A DNA stretch of 64,000 bases from IMG/VR virus record IMGVR_UViG_3300046002_008519, positions 1 to 64,000 of that record. One strand, given 5' to 3'. Of the stretch, positions 34,386 through 42,624 are shown in pieces (positions within the stretch are counted from its first letter, which is position 1; the number at the start of each line of letters is the position of its first letter). The DNA comes from a virus. Under the pieces are notes generated by a model. That model did no database searches. It was given only the letters and a program-made list of their open reading frames with translations, and was not told where the DNA came from. The position numbers and the translations under genes are program-made.

Positions 34386-34916
34386 CTAACAAAACTTATC
34401 TGCACAATTTGAAGCAGCTGGTGCTGATGGTTTTATCTTGAATTCGTAACCCATACCTAGGATGTAACCAACTGATGATTGCAATGCTTTGTTTGACTCC
34501 CACTTTGGGTTTGGGTTAATATCTGCGTGAATTTCCAATGGAATTTCATATACGTCTAACAACTCAGCAATTTCAGTGGCAACTTCAATTGATTTGCTAA
34601 CTTCAAAAACCATTCTTTCGTTAACTAATTCTTTATCTCTTAGTTTAGGGTTTTCAGTTTTTTTCGTAAAATTATGTGTATAAGTTGAAGCGACAATCAT
34701 CCCACCGCGACCAACAATAACACCACCACCTAAATCCTCAGTAGTTGTAATAAGAATAACAGTTGCTAACTTATAAAGAGTTTTGCTAATTTTTTGTGAA
34801 TCAGTTCCAATTGAAACTTTCATAATTCTATTTTTTTCTAATTGTTCATCAAACAATTTTTCCAAGTAATCTACTAAATTTCCTTCAATTAACTTGTTGT
34901 TTCTTTTCCATACCAT
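34386..34916 (-). CDS. YkuK/DUF458-like RNase H-fold protein
   Basis: 176 aa. V-S-I-G-T-D-S-Q (about 34-41), central G-G-G-V-I-V-G-R-G-G, E-I-H-A-D-I-N-P-N-P-K-W-E-S-N and the ending K-P-S-A-P-A-A-S-N-C-A-D-K-F match the YkuK family, which has a predicted RNase H-like fold with acidic metal-binding residues. Probably a nuclease acting on RNA or DNA; substrate unknown. Confidence 0.78.
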   Translation of the reverse strand: MVWKRNNKLIEGNLVDYLEKLFDEQLEKNRIMKVSIGTDSQKISKTLYKLATVILITTTEDLGGGVIVGRGGMIVASTYTHNFTKKTENPKLRDKELVNERMVFEVSKSIEVATEIAELLDVYEIPLEIHADINPNPKWESNKALQSSVGYILGMGYEFKIKPSAPAASNCADKFC

Positions 34917-34934
34917 AACATTTGTTTTTATTTA

Positions 34935-34964
34935 TAAAAAAAGGTCCCAATTGGGACCTTTTTA
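34935..34964 (-). terminator. Rho-independent terminator
   Basis: Hairpin AAAGGTCCC-AATT-GGGACCTTT with flanking A/T runs, immediately after the stop of the LRR protein gene. Confidence 0.85.
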
Positions 34965-34966
34965 CT

Positions 34967-36361
34967 TTAACTAAAATTTGTTGTTGGTAACAACTCTTTT
35001 AGTTTGTTGTAATTTTTCTCCCCTATAGCGTCTTTATCGACAACTATACGATATAACGACCCTCCGTTAGTTTTATCTAAATTAGAAATTTCATTCGGTA
35101 TAGTTTCAATACTATTACCTTTGATATTTAAAAATTCTAATTTTTTTAATTTGCCAATTTCAATCGGTAAAGACGTAAGTTTATTATTGGCCAATACTAG
35201 CATACATAAATTACTCAATTCCCCAATAGATGGGTGTAGTTCTTTTAATTTTGCCCCAGTAATAATAATCTGGTCCAAGTGTTTAAATTTAGAAATGTTA
35301 GGTAACATTGGCACGTCACGGTCCATAAATTTAATAATCGGTGTATTCTCCTCCAACAATTCAAATAACGTTTCAGCAAAACCAAATTTTAATAAATAAT
35401 CCAAATAAGGGTTTGATTTTATTGTTTTTTTCTGTTTAGCTAAAATTGTTAATTCTTCTTTAAAGAAATTGGCAACCCCTTCACTCTCAGCGATAACATT
35501 TTCAAAAATGCTAACGTTTTGACCATTTTTTCTATCTTTTAATTGGTTAGTTTCGAAATGAATTTGAAAAATTTCATCAGACTCACCAGAAAAAAACTTA
35601 TTGTTTATTATAACATATAGTTTAGAAATCTCACCATTTGGTCTTTTATGGTTTTCAGTATAACTTTTAAACATACCATTACCCTCTCTGGCGGTACACC
35701 AGTTAGCATATTTTGAAAACACCACTGAAGCTTCAGTCGTTAACGGAACGTAAACGGTGAATTTTCTATCCTTAACAGGTATGTATGCTTTTCCTAAATC
35801 TGCAAATTTCATAATAGTTCTTTCAATTACACTAGGGTCTTTTTCAATGAACGGGTCAACCGCGTCAAATAATTGTGATAAAGACTTGTATTGGTTAATA
35901 TCTGTTGGGTCGTTAACTCCTTTCAATGAGTAACTACCAACACATAAATCTTTAAATTTTTTCTTTCTTTTATTATCTTCAAAAATACCTAAATATGTTT
36001 CAGCTTGAGGTAAATCTTCTCCAACTAAACGAATTCCGTAAGCTTGTGATTTAACATCTTTCATAAAACGAGAAAACATATTAAGCATCCATTGGACATA
36101 TATTTTATTATTGGTAGGGTCAGCCGAAATCATCTCCGAAAAAACATCCATACAAACACTAACTTTTTTTATAATACGCTCTTTTTCGTTTACCTTTGAA
36201 GACACTAAAGCTATTATGTTTTCTTCATAGTAAATAGTTTGAACTTCATACTTATCTTGTACCAACCCAGAAATCTTTTTCTCAACTTCTTTAGAGGAAC
36301 AATCAAAAACATCGAATGTTTCAGCCAAAAATACCAACCTATCTGTTAAACCTTTTTTCAT
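34967..36361 (-). CDS. W-C-T-A motif protein with C-terminal leucine-rich repeats
   Basis: 464 aa. Middle domain (about 205-290) contains Y-A-N-W-C-T-A-R-E-G-N-G-M-F, then K-L-Y-V-I-I-N-N and E-I-F-Q-I-H-F, a layout shared with several large proteins of this phage and with PcfJ-like domains (single Cys after W/H, then beta strands). The C-terminus has about three LRRs (I-I-I-T-G-A-K-L-K-E-L-H-P-S-I-G; L-V-L-A-N-N-K-L-T-S-L-P; L-N-I-K-G-N-S-I-E-T-I-P). No LRE tag and an early-type promoter. An LRR protein in a phage suggests host-protein binding. Confidence 0.7.
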   Translation of the reverse strand: MKKGLTDRLVFLAETFDVFDCSSKEVEKKISGLVQDKYEVQTIYYEENIIALVSSKVNEKERIIKKVSVCMDVFSEMISADPTNNKIYVQWMLNMFSRFMKDVKSQAYGIRLVGEDLPQAETYLGIFEDNKRKKKFKDLCVGSYSLKGVNDPTDINQYKSLSQLFDAVDPFIEKDPSVIERTIMKFADLGKAYIPVKDRKFTVYVPLTTEASVVFSKYANWCTAREGNGMFKSYTENHKRPNGEISKLYVIINNKFFSGESDEIFQIHFETNQLKDRKNGQNVSIFENVIAESEGVANFFKEELTILAKQKKTIKSNPYLDYLLKFGFAETLFELLEENTPIIKFMDRDVPMLPNISKFKHLDQIIITGAKLKELHPSIGELSNLCMLVLANNKLTSLPIEIGKLKKLEFLNIKGNSIETIPNEISNLDKTNGGSLYRIVVDKDAIGEKNYNKLKELLPTTNFS

Positions 36362-36378
36362 AACTTTAATTTATCACA

Positions 36379-36409
36379 CAAACATACTAAAATTATTTCA
36401 ATAAGGCAA
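36379..36409 (-). promoter_or_regulatory. early promoter for the W-C-T-A/LRR gene
   Basis: Minus strand TTG at 36409-36407, 20-nt spacer, TATGTTTG at 36386-36379. Confidence 0.68.
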
Positions 36410-36413
36410 TAAA

Positions 36414-36806
36414 TTAAAAGAATTTTCCATAAAAATCTTCCTCCAAATATTCTTCAACTCGTCTTTTTAAAAACCAAACTACACCATCAACACTATCAGA
36501 ATATCTATTTATCATATCCAATATTACTTTATTGGTGTTTTCACCATCAGTCATTCTGTATTTTAATTCCTTTAAAACATTTTTATGACCTTGTTTTAGT
36601 AAGTTTTCCACTATTAAACCATATGTCTCCCATTTTATTTCTTCTTCTTCATTTAAATCATTTAATAAATAATTTATATGTTCATAATATAGTTTGTCTA
36701 ACCTACTTTTCTTAGTCTGACAAGTGGTTACTAAAAAATTATTAACTTCCATCAATCTACAATTTATAAAAATGTTATTTACTAATAAATATCTTAAAGA
36801 TTTCAT
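36414..36806 (-). CDS. hypothetical protein, paralogue of 36898-37221
   Basis: 130 aa helical protein. L-K-E-L-K-Y-R-M-T-D-G-E-N-T-N-K-V-I-L-D-M-I parallels L-K-E-L-Q-Y-K-L-T-D-D-S-N-P-N-D-V-C-I-E-V-I in the neighbouring gene, so the two are diverged duplicates. An internal ATG (36752) could be used instead. No family recognised. Confidence 0.6.
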   Translation of the reverse strand: MKSLRYLLVNNIFINCRLMEVNNFLVTTCQTKKSRLDKLYYEHINYLLNDLNEEEEIKWETYGLIVENLLKQGHKNVLKELKYRMTDGENTNKVILDMINRYSDSVDGVVWFLKRRVEEYLEEDFYGKFF

Positions 36807-36897
36807 TTATATCTAACTATTAATATATTTTATGATAAATTAATATTGAAATAAATTATTGAAAATCAAATAGTTATATAAATAATTGAATACCAAT

Positions 36898-37221
36898 TCA
36901 GTATAAATTTTTTATTTTTTCGTACAACCTTTTTAGCTCTGTGGAGGTGTCTTTTATTTCAAATATAACCTCAATACATACATCATTTGGGTTTGAATCG
37001 TCGGTTAATTTGTATTGGAGTTCTTTTAATTTAAGGGTATTTTGTATACTATTTTTTAATTCTAAAACTACTTGATTATAAGTTGCCCACGCTTCTTTTA
37101 TTTTTGTTGAACCACTGATTAAGTTCTCGGTTAAAACTTCTTCGTATCTATGTTCTAAATACGTTTCAAATTCACCATAGTGTTCTCTTAAAACTTTTCG
37201 TATTTTAGGTTTTAGGTCCAT
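36898..37221 (-). CDS. tagged hypothetical protein
   Basis: 107 aa. N-terminus MDLKPKIRKVLREHYGE carries the tag. Helical; shares the L-K-E-L-x-Y-x-x-T-D motif with the downstream gene, which lacks the tag. So one duplicate appears to be packaged and the other not. Function unknown. Confidence 0.62.
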   Translation of the reverse strand: MDLKPKIRKVLREHYGEFETYLEHRYEEVLTENLISGSTKIKEAWATYNQVVLELKNSIQNTLKLKELQYKLTDDSNPNDVCIEVIFEIKDTSTELKRLYEKIKNLY

Positions 37222-37223
37222 GA

Positions 37224-37565
37224 TTATCGCATAGAGACATGTTTAGATAACATATAATCTTCACCAATGTTACCAGAAACCCAATCTTTGATTACTTGTT
37301 TAGTAAATACTTCACTCAAACCAAACTTATAAAGCATATATTCATATACTTGTTTAGGTGAAACCAACTCTTCGTCAGCGTTAACTTTAAACATTGTTTT
37401 CCCAAAATATTCCCCACCTTCACGAACGTAATTTTCCGTCGGTGTGTAGTTAGCATCTAAAAAATTTTTCATTTCTTTTACCATTCTGGCATGCATAGAA
37501 TTTTCAGATAAAATAGTTTTTACCTTGTTAAATTGAGATTCCGTAATTATTAATTTAGTCTTCAT
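37224..37565 (-). CDS. small hypothetical protein with tag-like N-terminus
   Basis: 113 aa from the ATG at 37565 (MKTKLIITESQFNKVKTILSEN). This start lies 3 nt after an ATATTTATA element and upstream of it is the trx terminator, so the longer frame is excluded. I-L-S-E fits the I/L-x-E cleavage consensus. Function unknown. Confidence 0.65.
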   Translation of the reverse strand: MKTKLIITESQFNKVKTILSENSMHARMVKEMKNFLDANYTPTENYVREGGEYFGKTMFKVNADEELVSPKQVYEYMLYKFGLSEVFTKQVIKDWVSGNIGEDYMLSKHVSMR

Positions 37566-37568
37566 ATC

Positions 37569-37577
37569 TATAAATAT
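37569..37577 (-). promoter_or_regulatory. late promoter-like element ATATTTATA, 3 nt before ATG
   Basis: Minus strand AATATTTATA-GAT-ATG; third example of the 3-nt spacing. Confidence 0.5.
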
Positions 37578-37584
37578 TTGTAAA

Positions 37585-37616
37585 ACAAAAAAAGGTTCAG
37601 AAAACCGAACCTTTTT
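37585..37616 (-). terminator. Rho-independent terminator after thioredoxin gene
   Basis: Minus strand AAAGGTTCGG-TTTT-CTGAACCTTT followed by T run, about 20 nt past the stop. Confidence 0.85.
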
Positions 37617-37636
37617 ACGTAACAAATAAACTAATA

Positions 37637-37954
37637 TTACAACAAACCGTTAATGATTGTTTGAAATTCTGATTTTGACCCAACCCCAACTTTCCTAGTT
37701 TGTTCTTCACCATCTTTGAAAATGATAACAGTAGGTATACCTCTAACACCATATTTTACAGCTAATTCTTGATTTTCTTCAACGTTAACTTTTGCGATTG
37801 TAACATCTTTACCAACGTTATCTTCATTTAATTCATCGATAATTGGTCCTAACATTCTACACGGGCCGCACCATGGTGCCCAAAAATCTAAAACTGTTAC
37901 TTTTTTTTGTTTTAACGTTTCATTTACGTTACTTTGGTTTAATTCTAAAGCCAT
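37637..37954 (-). CDS. trxA: thioredoxin
   Basis: 105 aa, normal length. F-W-A-P-W-C-G-P-C-R-M (active-site W-C-G-P-C), D-E-L-N-E-D-N, I-P-T-V-I-I-F-K-D-G. A cytoplasmic dithiol reductase; could support phage ribonucleotide reduction or DNA polymerase processivity, or keep Cys-motif effectors reduced. Preceded by a late element and followed by a terminator, so monocistronic. Confidence 0.93.
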   Translation of the reverse strand: MALELNQSNVNETLKQKKVTVLDFWAPWCGPCRMLGPIIDELNEDNVGKDVTIAKVNVEENQELAVKYGVRGIPTVIIFKDGEEQTRKVGVGSKSEFQTIINGLL

Positions 37955-37982
37955 TTACTTATTTTTAAAAAATTGTTATAAT

Positions 37983-37991
37983 TATAAATAT
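37983..37991 (-). promoter_or_regulatory. late promoter-like element ATATTTATA for thioredoxin
   Basis: Minus strand AATTATATTTATAATTATAAC, about 30 nt upstream of the ATG. Confidence 0.5.
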
Positions 37992-38013
37992 AATTTCAAA
38001 CACCCAAAAATAA

Positions 38014-38268
38014 ATGTCAGACGAAAGAATTTTATATAAATTTTTAAAATATGAATTAACCAACGAACACCCAGCAGTTTACTTATATTGCGTTGGTCAA
38101 AAAAGAAGTCAAAAAACTGCGATTGATAATGCTGTAAAAATAGTTGGTAATTTATTTTGTCCACCTTATACAATTGAGTTTATAAAAACCACAATAGTTA
38201 ACTTTTTGGAATATAAAAAGTTAGAATATAAAAAAGGCAATATTAATATCACACCTATTTACCAATAA
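38014..38268 (+). CDS. small hypothetical protein
   Basis: 84 aa. M-S-D-E-R-I-L-Y-K-F-L-K-Y-E-L-T-N-E-H-P, helical then beta. Divergent from thioredoxin; its last codons overlap the 3' end of the convergent gene. No family recognised. Confidence 0.55.
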   Translation: MSDERILYKFLKYELTNEHPAVYLYCVGQKRSQKTAIDNAVKIVGNLFCPPYTIEFIKTTIVNFLEYKKLEYKKGNINITPIYQ

Positions 38269-38575
38269 ATAAAAATGGGTTAGAACTAATCATAACTCTA
38301 ATATACCTTTCGTATTCACCAATTTCATCGACATCAAACTTAAAAAACGCTTTAACGTATTTTACAGCGTCTTCATTTTTAAGACCGTATATCAATGTTA
38401 CCTCATTAACAATTTCAACCAATAACAATTTTTCACCATTATCCAACATATTGTATTCAAATGATAAACCTATCTTTTTACAAAAGCTTGTATACATTGA
38501 ATATTTAGTTTTTTTAAACAATTCAAATGATTTTTCAGCAATCGTCAATAAGATATAATTGTTAAGTTTTGACAT
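38255..38575 (-). CDS. small hypothetical early protein
   Basis: 106 aa helical protein, no family recognised. Has a host-type promoter (38588-38618) and overlaps the convergent plus-strand gene by 14 nt. Confidence 0.6.
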   Translation of the reverse strand: MSKLNNYILLTIAEKSFELFKKTKYSMYTSFCKKIGLSFEYNMLDNGEKLLLVEIVNEVTLIYGLKNEDAVKYVKAFFKFDVDEIGEYERYIRVMISSNPFLFIGK

Positions 38576-38587
38576 CTTTATTTTTTG

Positions 38588-38618
38588 TAAAGATACGATT
38601 TATTATCATATTAAACAA
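38588..38618 (-). promoter_or_regulatory. early promoter
   Basis: Minus strand TTG at 38618-38616, 20-nt spacer, TATCTTTA at 38595-38588. Confidence 0.65.
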
Positions 38619-38626
38619 TATTTATA
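38618..38626 (+). promoter_or_regulatory. late promoter-like element ATATTTATA
   Basis: CAATATTTATAATAAAAAG, 12 nt before ATG at 38639. Immediately adjacent to the -33 box of the divergent early promoter. Confidence 0.5.
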
Positions 38627-38638
38627 ATAAAAAGCATA

Positions 38639-38881
38639 ATGACAAAAAAAGACTTAGAACTGATTCAAAAATATTTGAATAGGAATTACCCAGTTCAAAG
38701 ATTAAAATACGATGGTAAGTTTAAAAGAGCTATTTTATTTGACAATGGAAGAACTTATTTGTTATCAAACAAAAACGACAAACCTTACTTGAAAAAAGAA
38801 ATGATTACAGCGATTGAAACAATATTTGGTTTTAATTCAGAAGAAACTAATTTATTGGTCTCACAATATCTTAAATATTAA
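38639..38881 (+). CDS. small hypothetical protein
   Basis: 80 aa. M-T-K-K-D-L-E-L-I-Q-K-Y-L-N-R-N-Y-P-V-Q-R; basic alpha/beta protein. No family recognised. Late element directly upstream. Confidence 0.6.
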   Translation: MTKKDLELIQKYLNRNYPVQRLKYDGKFKRAILFDNGRTYLLSNKNDKPYLKKEMITAIETIFGFNSEETNLLVSQYLKY

Positions 38882-38926
38882 TTTGACTTATTTAAATTTT
38901 ATTCTTATTTTTATAAAAAAAAACAC

Positions 38927-39379
38927 ATGGCAAATTTAAACTTTATTGAAGATTTAAAATTAGGTAATGAAGGTGAAGAATTACTCGCTGACTATTTAAT
39001 TAAAAATGGTTCAACATTTATTGATTCAAACAAAGATAATCGTTATGATATCAAAATGTTAAACAAAAATAAAGAGTTAACCTACGAAGTTAAAACAGAT
39101 GTAAAATGCGCACCTCTTTTTGATACTGGTAACATTTTTATAGAATTTGAATCTAGAGGAAAAGCATCTGGCGTTAGCGTAACACAATCAGATTGGTTTG
39201 TAACTTATTTTTTATACTTAAATGAATTATGGTTTATTAAATCAAAGGATTTAAAACAACTTATAGAAAACAATGATTTTCAAAAATATTATAACGCTGG
39301 TGATATCGGTAGCAATACCCACGGTTACCTAATAAAAAGAAAAGATTTCAAAAAATATTTTCATGTCCGTAAAATCTAA
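38927..39379 (+). CDS. PD-(D/E)XK-type nuclease
   Basis: 150 aa. G-N-E-G-E-E-L-L-A-D-Y-L, N-R-Y-D-I-K-M-L, L-T-Y-E-V-K-T-D (D...E-x-K core), I-F-I-E-F-E-S-R-G-K-A-S-G-V-S-V-T-Q-S-D-W-F. This is the pattern of small phage restriction-like endonucleases with a conserved S-G-I/V-x-x-T-x-S/A-D-x-W/F tail. Probably a DNA nuclease in genome processing. Overlaps the HNH gene by 17 nt. Confidence 0.78.
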   Translation: MANLNFIEDLKLGNEGEELLADYLIKNGSTFIDSNKDNRYDIKMLNKNKELTYEVKTDVKCAPLFDTGNIFIEFESRGKASGVSVTQSDWFVTYFLYLNELWFIKSKDLKQLIENNDFQKYYNAGDIGSNTHGYLIKRKDFKKYFHVRKI

Positions 39380-39992
39380 ACCAAAACTTACAATAGAACT
39401 TGTACCAAAAACATGCCACTTCTCAAATGTGAGAACATGTGTGTCAACATCTGAGTGGGATAAAATACGAAAATTATCATATGCTTCAGCAAATAATAAA
39501 TGTGAAATATGTGGTAGTGATGGTTTAGAACAAGGATATAAACATAGGGTTGAGTGTCATGAAATATGGGAATATGACGATAAAAACCACATACAAACAC
39601 TTGGTGGTCTTATCAGTTTGTGCCCAACATGTCATCAAGTAAAACACATCGGCCGAGCCATAGCTATCGGGAAAGAAAAAGATTGTTTTAATCAAATGGC
39701 GAAGGTTAACAAGTGGACACCACAACAAATACAAGAACACATCGTAGAGTCATTTAAACTACATAAGACGCGTTCAAAACATAAATGGGGGTTAGACCTT
39801 AGCTTGCTTTCAAAAGACCCTTATAACATCGAATTAAAAGAAAATACGGAAAGAATTTTCGAAGTTAAAAAATACAAAAAGGTTAAAAAGAAAAAAGACC
39901 CGAACGCTCCAAAGAAAATTCACCCAAAAGCCAAAATAGCTGCAGTGCTTAAACCCAAGAAACCAACCAACAAAAGACCACCAAAAAAATAA
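39363..39992 (+). CDS. HNH endonuclease with basic C-terminal tail
   Basis: 209 aa. N-K-C-E-I-C-G-S, R-V-E-C-H-E-I-W, L-C-P-T-C-H-Q-V-K-H: a zinc-stabilised HNH fold with the H-E-I-W variant. C-terminal 50 residues are Lys/Pro-rich, likely for DNA contact. Paired with the PD-(D/E)XK gene, so the two may act together in host DNA degradation or packaging. Confidence 0.82.
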   Translation: MSVKSKPKLTIELVPKTCHFSNVRTCVSTSEWDKIRKLSYASANNKCEICGSDGLEQGYKHRVECHEIWEYDDKNHIQTLGGLISLCPTCHQVKHIGRAIAIGKEKDCFNQMAKVNKWTPQQIQEHIVESFKLHKTRSKHKWGLDLSLLSKDPYNIELKENTERIFEVKKYKKVKKKKDPNAPKKIHPKAKIAAVLKPKKPTNKRPPKK

Positions 39993-40010
39993 GTTTTTAA
40001 GTGTGTTGGG

Positions 40011-40019
40011 ATATTTATA
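40011..40019 (+). promoter_or_regulatory. late promoter-like element ATATTTATA
   Basis: GGGATATTTATAATAAAAAA, 12 nt before ATG at 40032. Confidence 0.5.
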
Positions 40020-40031
40020 ATAAAAAAAAGT

Positions 40032-41189
40032 ATGAAGAGTTTAATTAAACAACTACTTAGAGAGAATTTATTATTAGAAGGAGAAATATTACCATATAAA
40101 GAAGGTTATAGAAATGATGATGGAACAGATTTATCGTCAATAAATTATACTTTTATTGCAAATGGAATAAAATATAGTGTTCATATTGGTAATGAGGGAA
40201 AAAATAGATTTGGCGAATTTGAAGCATCTTTTAGTGTCCCTAATCAAAAACATAGTGCACATAGAACTAGTTTAGATTTAAAACACTTAAATAATGTTTT
40301 GGAAACGGTAACAGCAATAATTGATGAAGCTGTAAAAAAATATAAATTAAGAACAATAAAAATAGAAGGTGCTCGTGATGAATATGATGCTGATAGATTT
40401 AAAGGCGACACACTTAGAACCAAACTATATCTTAGACAAGTATCTAGACACTATCCAAAAGAAGCTATTACAAAAACTTTAGATTGGATATATATTGACA
40501 TGACAAAAGTTTATCCAGATTTATTTTCAGATTTAGTTAAAATGGATACACTACTTGAATTATTAGCACAAATTAGTGATGAATATGATTTTACTGATGA
40601 CTTAAATAATAATATGGTTAGTGGTGAAAATGACGACTCATTTTATATAGGAGGTGATTATTTAGTAAATTCTAATTTAGGTCAATTTACTGTTGAAATT
40701 CAAGTTCAAGCTCGTATGAAAGAATACAGTATTGACTGGTCAATTGATGATACTAATGAAAATGGGTATAAATCATTTGATAATTTTAAATCGTTGGTTA
40801 ATTACATTAAAGAAATATTTTTAACACCTAGAGAACAAACACCACAAGAAGTACCAGAAGAAGAATTTATAGGTACACAAGCATTAATTGCTGTGGGGAA
40901 CAAACTAAGAACCATGGGTTATGACGTTAAAACTATGAAAGCAGATAATCCACAACAACTAATACCAGATGTTCCACAACAAGATAATACAATATCTTTA
41001 ATCCATATGGAAGATGATGAAGAATTTTATATCTATTTTATGGTTAACGATTTAAAATGTCGTATAATATACGATAAAGAAGAAAAAACATACTGGTTTA
41101 ATATGTTTGAAAATTTTGAACAAAGAGATGATGAAATAGTATCCAAATACTATCAATCAATAGAAGAATTATTAAACGATATAAAATAA
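40032..41189 (+). CDS. tagged hypothetical protein
   Basis: 385 aa. Tag MKSLIKQLLRENLLLEG. First domain (20-155) has a beta-rich start and G-A-R-D-E-Y-D-A-D-R-F-K-G-D-T-L-R-T-K-L-Y-L-R; second and third parts are acidic alpha/beta with E-D-D-E-E-F-Y-I-Y-F-M-V. No family recognised; candidate packaged cargo by its tag. Confidence 0.65.
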   Translation: MKSLIKQLLRENLLLEGEILPYKEGYRNDDGTDLSSINYTFIANGIKYSVHIGNEGKNRFGEFEASFSVPNQKHSAHRTSLDLKHLNNVLETVTAIIDEAVKKYKLRTIKIEGARDEYDADRFKGDTLRTKLYLRQVSRHYPKEAITKTLDWIYIDMTKVYPDLFSDLVKMDTLLELLAQISDEYDFTDDLNNNMVSGENDDSFYIGGDYLVNSNLGQFTVEIQVQARMKEYSIDWSIDDTNENGYKSFDNFKSLVNYIKEIFLTPREQTPQEVPEEEFIGTQALIAVGNKLRTMGYDVKTMKADNPQQLIPDVPQQDNTISLIHMEDDEEFYIYFMVNDLKCRIIYDKEEKTYWFNMFENFEQRDDEIVSKYYQSIEELLNDIK

Positions 41190-41191
41190 AT

Positions 41192-41917
41192 CTAGTAGTT
41201 AATTATTTTCCATTTACCTTTATGCGTTTCAACCAAAGCTGTGTTTGATTCAACCCAATCACCAGAATTCATATATATAATTCCATCAACCTCTCTAATC
41301 TCAGCTTTGTGAATATGGCCGCAAATAACACCATCACATTCAAGTGACCTAGCGTGTGTTACCATGTGATTTTCAAAATCACCAATAAAATTTGTGGCTG
41401 TTTTTACACTGGCTTTTATTTTTTGTGACAAAGAAAAATATGGCAACCCTCTATATGTTCTGTATTTGTTGTACCATTTATTTATCCAAAGAGTCATATC
41501 ATAACCCACAGAACCAATCTTGGCCAACCAACTCCATTTGCCAACAAAAACATCAAAAATATCACCATGCAAAATCAAATACTTGTTTTTGTCCAAACCT
41601 CTATATTCCATGCTTTCTCGTAACATTATCTTGCCAAAATCAAATGGGATAAAATCATATAAAAAATCATCATGATTGCCCCTTATCCAATAAACTGTGG
41701 ATGATTTAGATAACTTCATTAACTTTCTAACACATTTCATGTGCTCGTCGGTCCAAACTCCACCACGCTTCAAAGCCCAACCATCGATAATGTCACCATT
41801 AAGAATAATAGTTTCTGCGGTGTTTTTTGTTAAAAAATCTGTAACGTTTTTGGCTCTAGAATATCTTGAACCTAAATGAATGTCTGATAGTATAATTGTT
41901 TTATATTTCATAACCAA
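41192..41917 (-). CDS. LpxH-like metallophosphoesterase
   Basis: 241 aa. L-S-D-I-H-L-G, N-G-D-I-I-D, G-N-H-D-D, L-H-G-D, M-V-T-H, G-H-I-H-K are the full set of calcineurin-like metal motifs, in the variant seen in UDP-2,3-diacylglucosamine hydrolases and relatives (Y-L-I-L-H-G-D-I-F-D). Might act on lipid A precursors or a nucleotide-sugar lipid. It overlaps a glycosyltransferase gene by 10 nt, suggesting a joint role at the cell envelope. Confidence 0.85.
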   Translation of the reverse strand: MVMKYKTIILSDIHLGSRYSRAKNVTDFLTKNTAETIILNGDIIDGWALKRGGVWTDEHMKCVRKLMKLSKSSTVYWIRGNHDDFLYDFIPFDFGKIMLRESMEYRGLDKNKYLILHGDIFDVFVGKWSWLAKIGSVGYDMTLWINKWYNKYRTYRGLPYFSLSQKIKASVKTATNFIGDFENHMVTHARSLECDGVICGHIHKAEIREVDGIIYMNSGDWVESNTALVETHKGKWKIINY

Positions 41918-42612
41918 TAACCGATGTCTTTCTTAAAATAATCTTTATTATTTTTTTTAAACATATTCTTAACAAAATACATTACCATATTCAAATAACC
42001 CATTTTCTTGAATCTTCTATCATCAGTATAAACATACTTATTAACAAGCTTAAACTTTTTACGATTGATTTCTTTGCTTAGAAAATAATCTTCACAATGC
42101 ATCAGCTCTTCATCAAAACCACCCAATTCAAAAAACTTGTCTTTATTTATCATAAAGTAAGTTCCAACAACAAATGGTTTATCTAACTTTGAAAATCTAA
42201 TAACTCCGTTGCAGAAAAAATAAATCACCCTAACAAAAAAGTTATGTTCGATATTCAACATACAACCTAACAACTCATACTTTTTTTTCCTAAATTTTCT
42301 AAATGAATGTTTTATTATGTTGCTATCTTTAAAATAAGCGTCAGCGTCAATAAATAATAATATACTACCTTTGGCAGCCATGGCACCCAAATTCCTACCA
42401 ACACTAGGTAACCCACCATCGATTACTGTTAGATTATTAAGTTTATTTTTGTAGTTATCGATTATAGATAACGTCGAATCAGTTGACCCAGCGTCAGCAA
42501 TTATAACCTCGTAAATGTCTGTTAGATTTTGTAAAACCAAACTATCCAACAGTTTACCAATGTAAGTTTCTTCATTCTTACAAGGTATGATAATTGATAC
42601 TAGTATTCCCAT
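41908..42612 (-). CDS. family 2 glycosyltransferase
   Basis: 234 aa. V-S-I-I-I-P-C-K-N-E-E-T-Y, E-V-I-I-A-D-A-G-S-T-D-S-T, G-R-N-L-G-A, L-L-F-I-D-A-D-A (D-x-D type) and G-G-F-D-E-E-L-M-H-C-E-D form the GT-A fold with the acceptor-side E-D. Transfers sugar from a nucleotide sugar to a lipid or glycan. With the LpxH-like enzyme it may alter host surface polysaccharide. An ATATTTATT element lies 3 nt before the ATG. Confidence 0.88.
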   Translation of the reverse strand: MGILVSIIIPCKNEETYIGKLLDSLVLQNLTDIYEVIIADAGSTDSTLSIIDNYKNKLNNLTVIDGGLPSVGRNLGAMAAKGSILLFIDADAYFKDSNIIKHSFRKFRKKKYELLGCMLNIEHNFFVRVIYFFCNGVIRFSKLDKPFVVGTYFMINKDKFFELGGFDEELMHCEDYFLSKEINRKKFKLVNKYVYTDDRRFKKMGYLNMVMYFVKNMFKKNNKDYFKKDIGYWL

Positions 42613-42615
42613 ACT

Positions 42616-42624
42616 AATAAATAT
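42616..42624 (-). promoter_or_regulatory. late promoter-like element ATATTTATT, 3 nt before ATG
   Basis: Minus strand AATATTTATT-AGT-ATG; fourth example of the 3-nt spacing. Confidence 0.45.
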
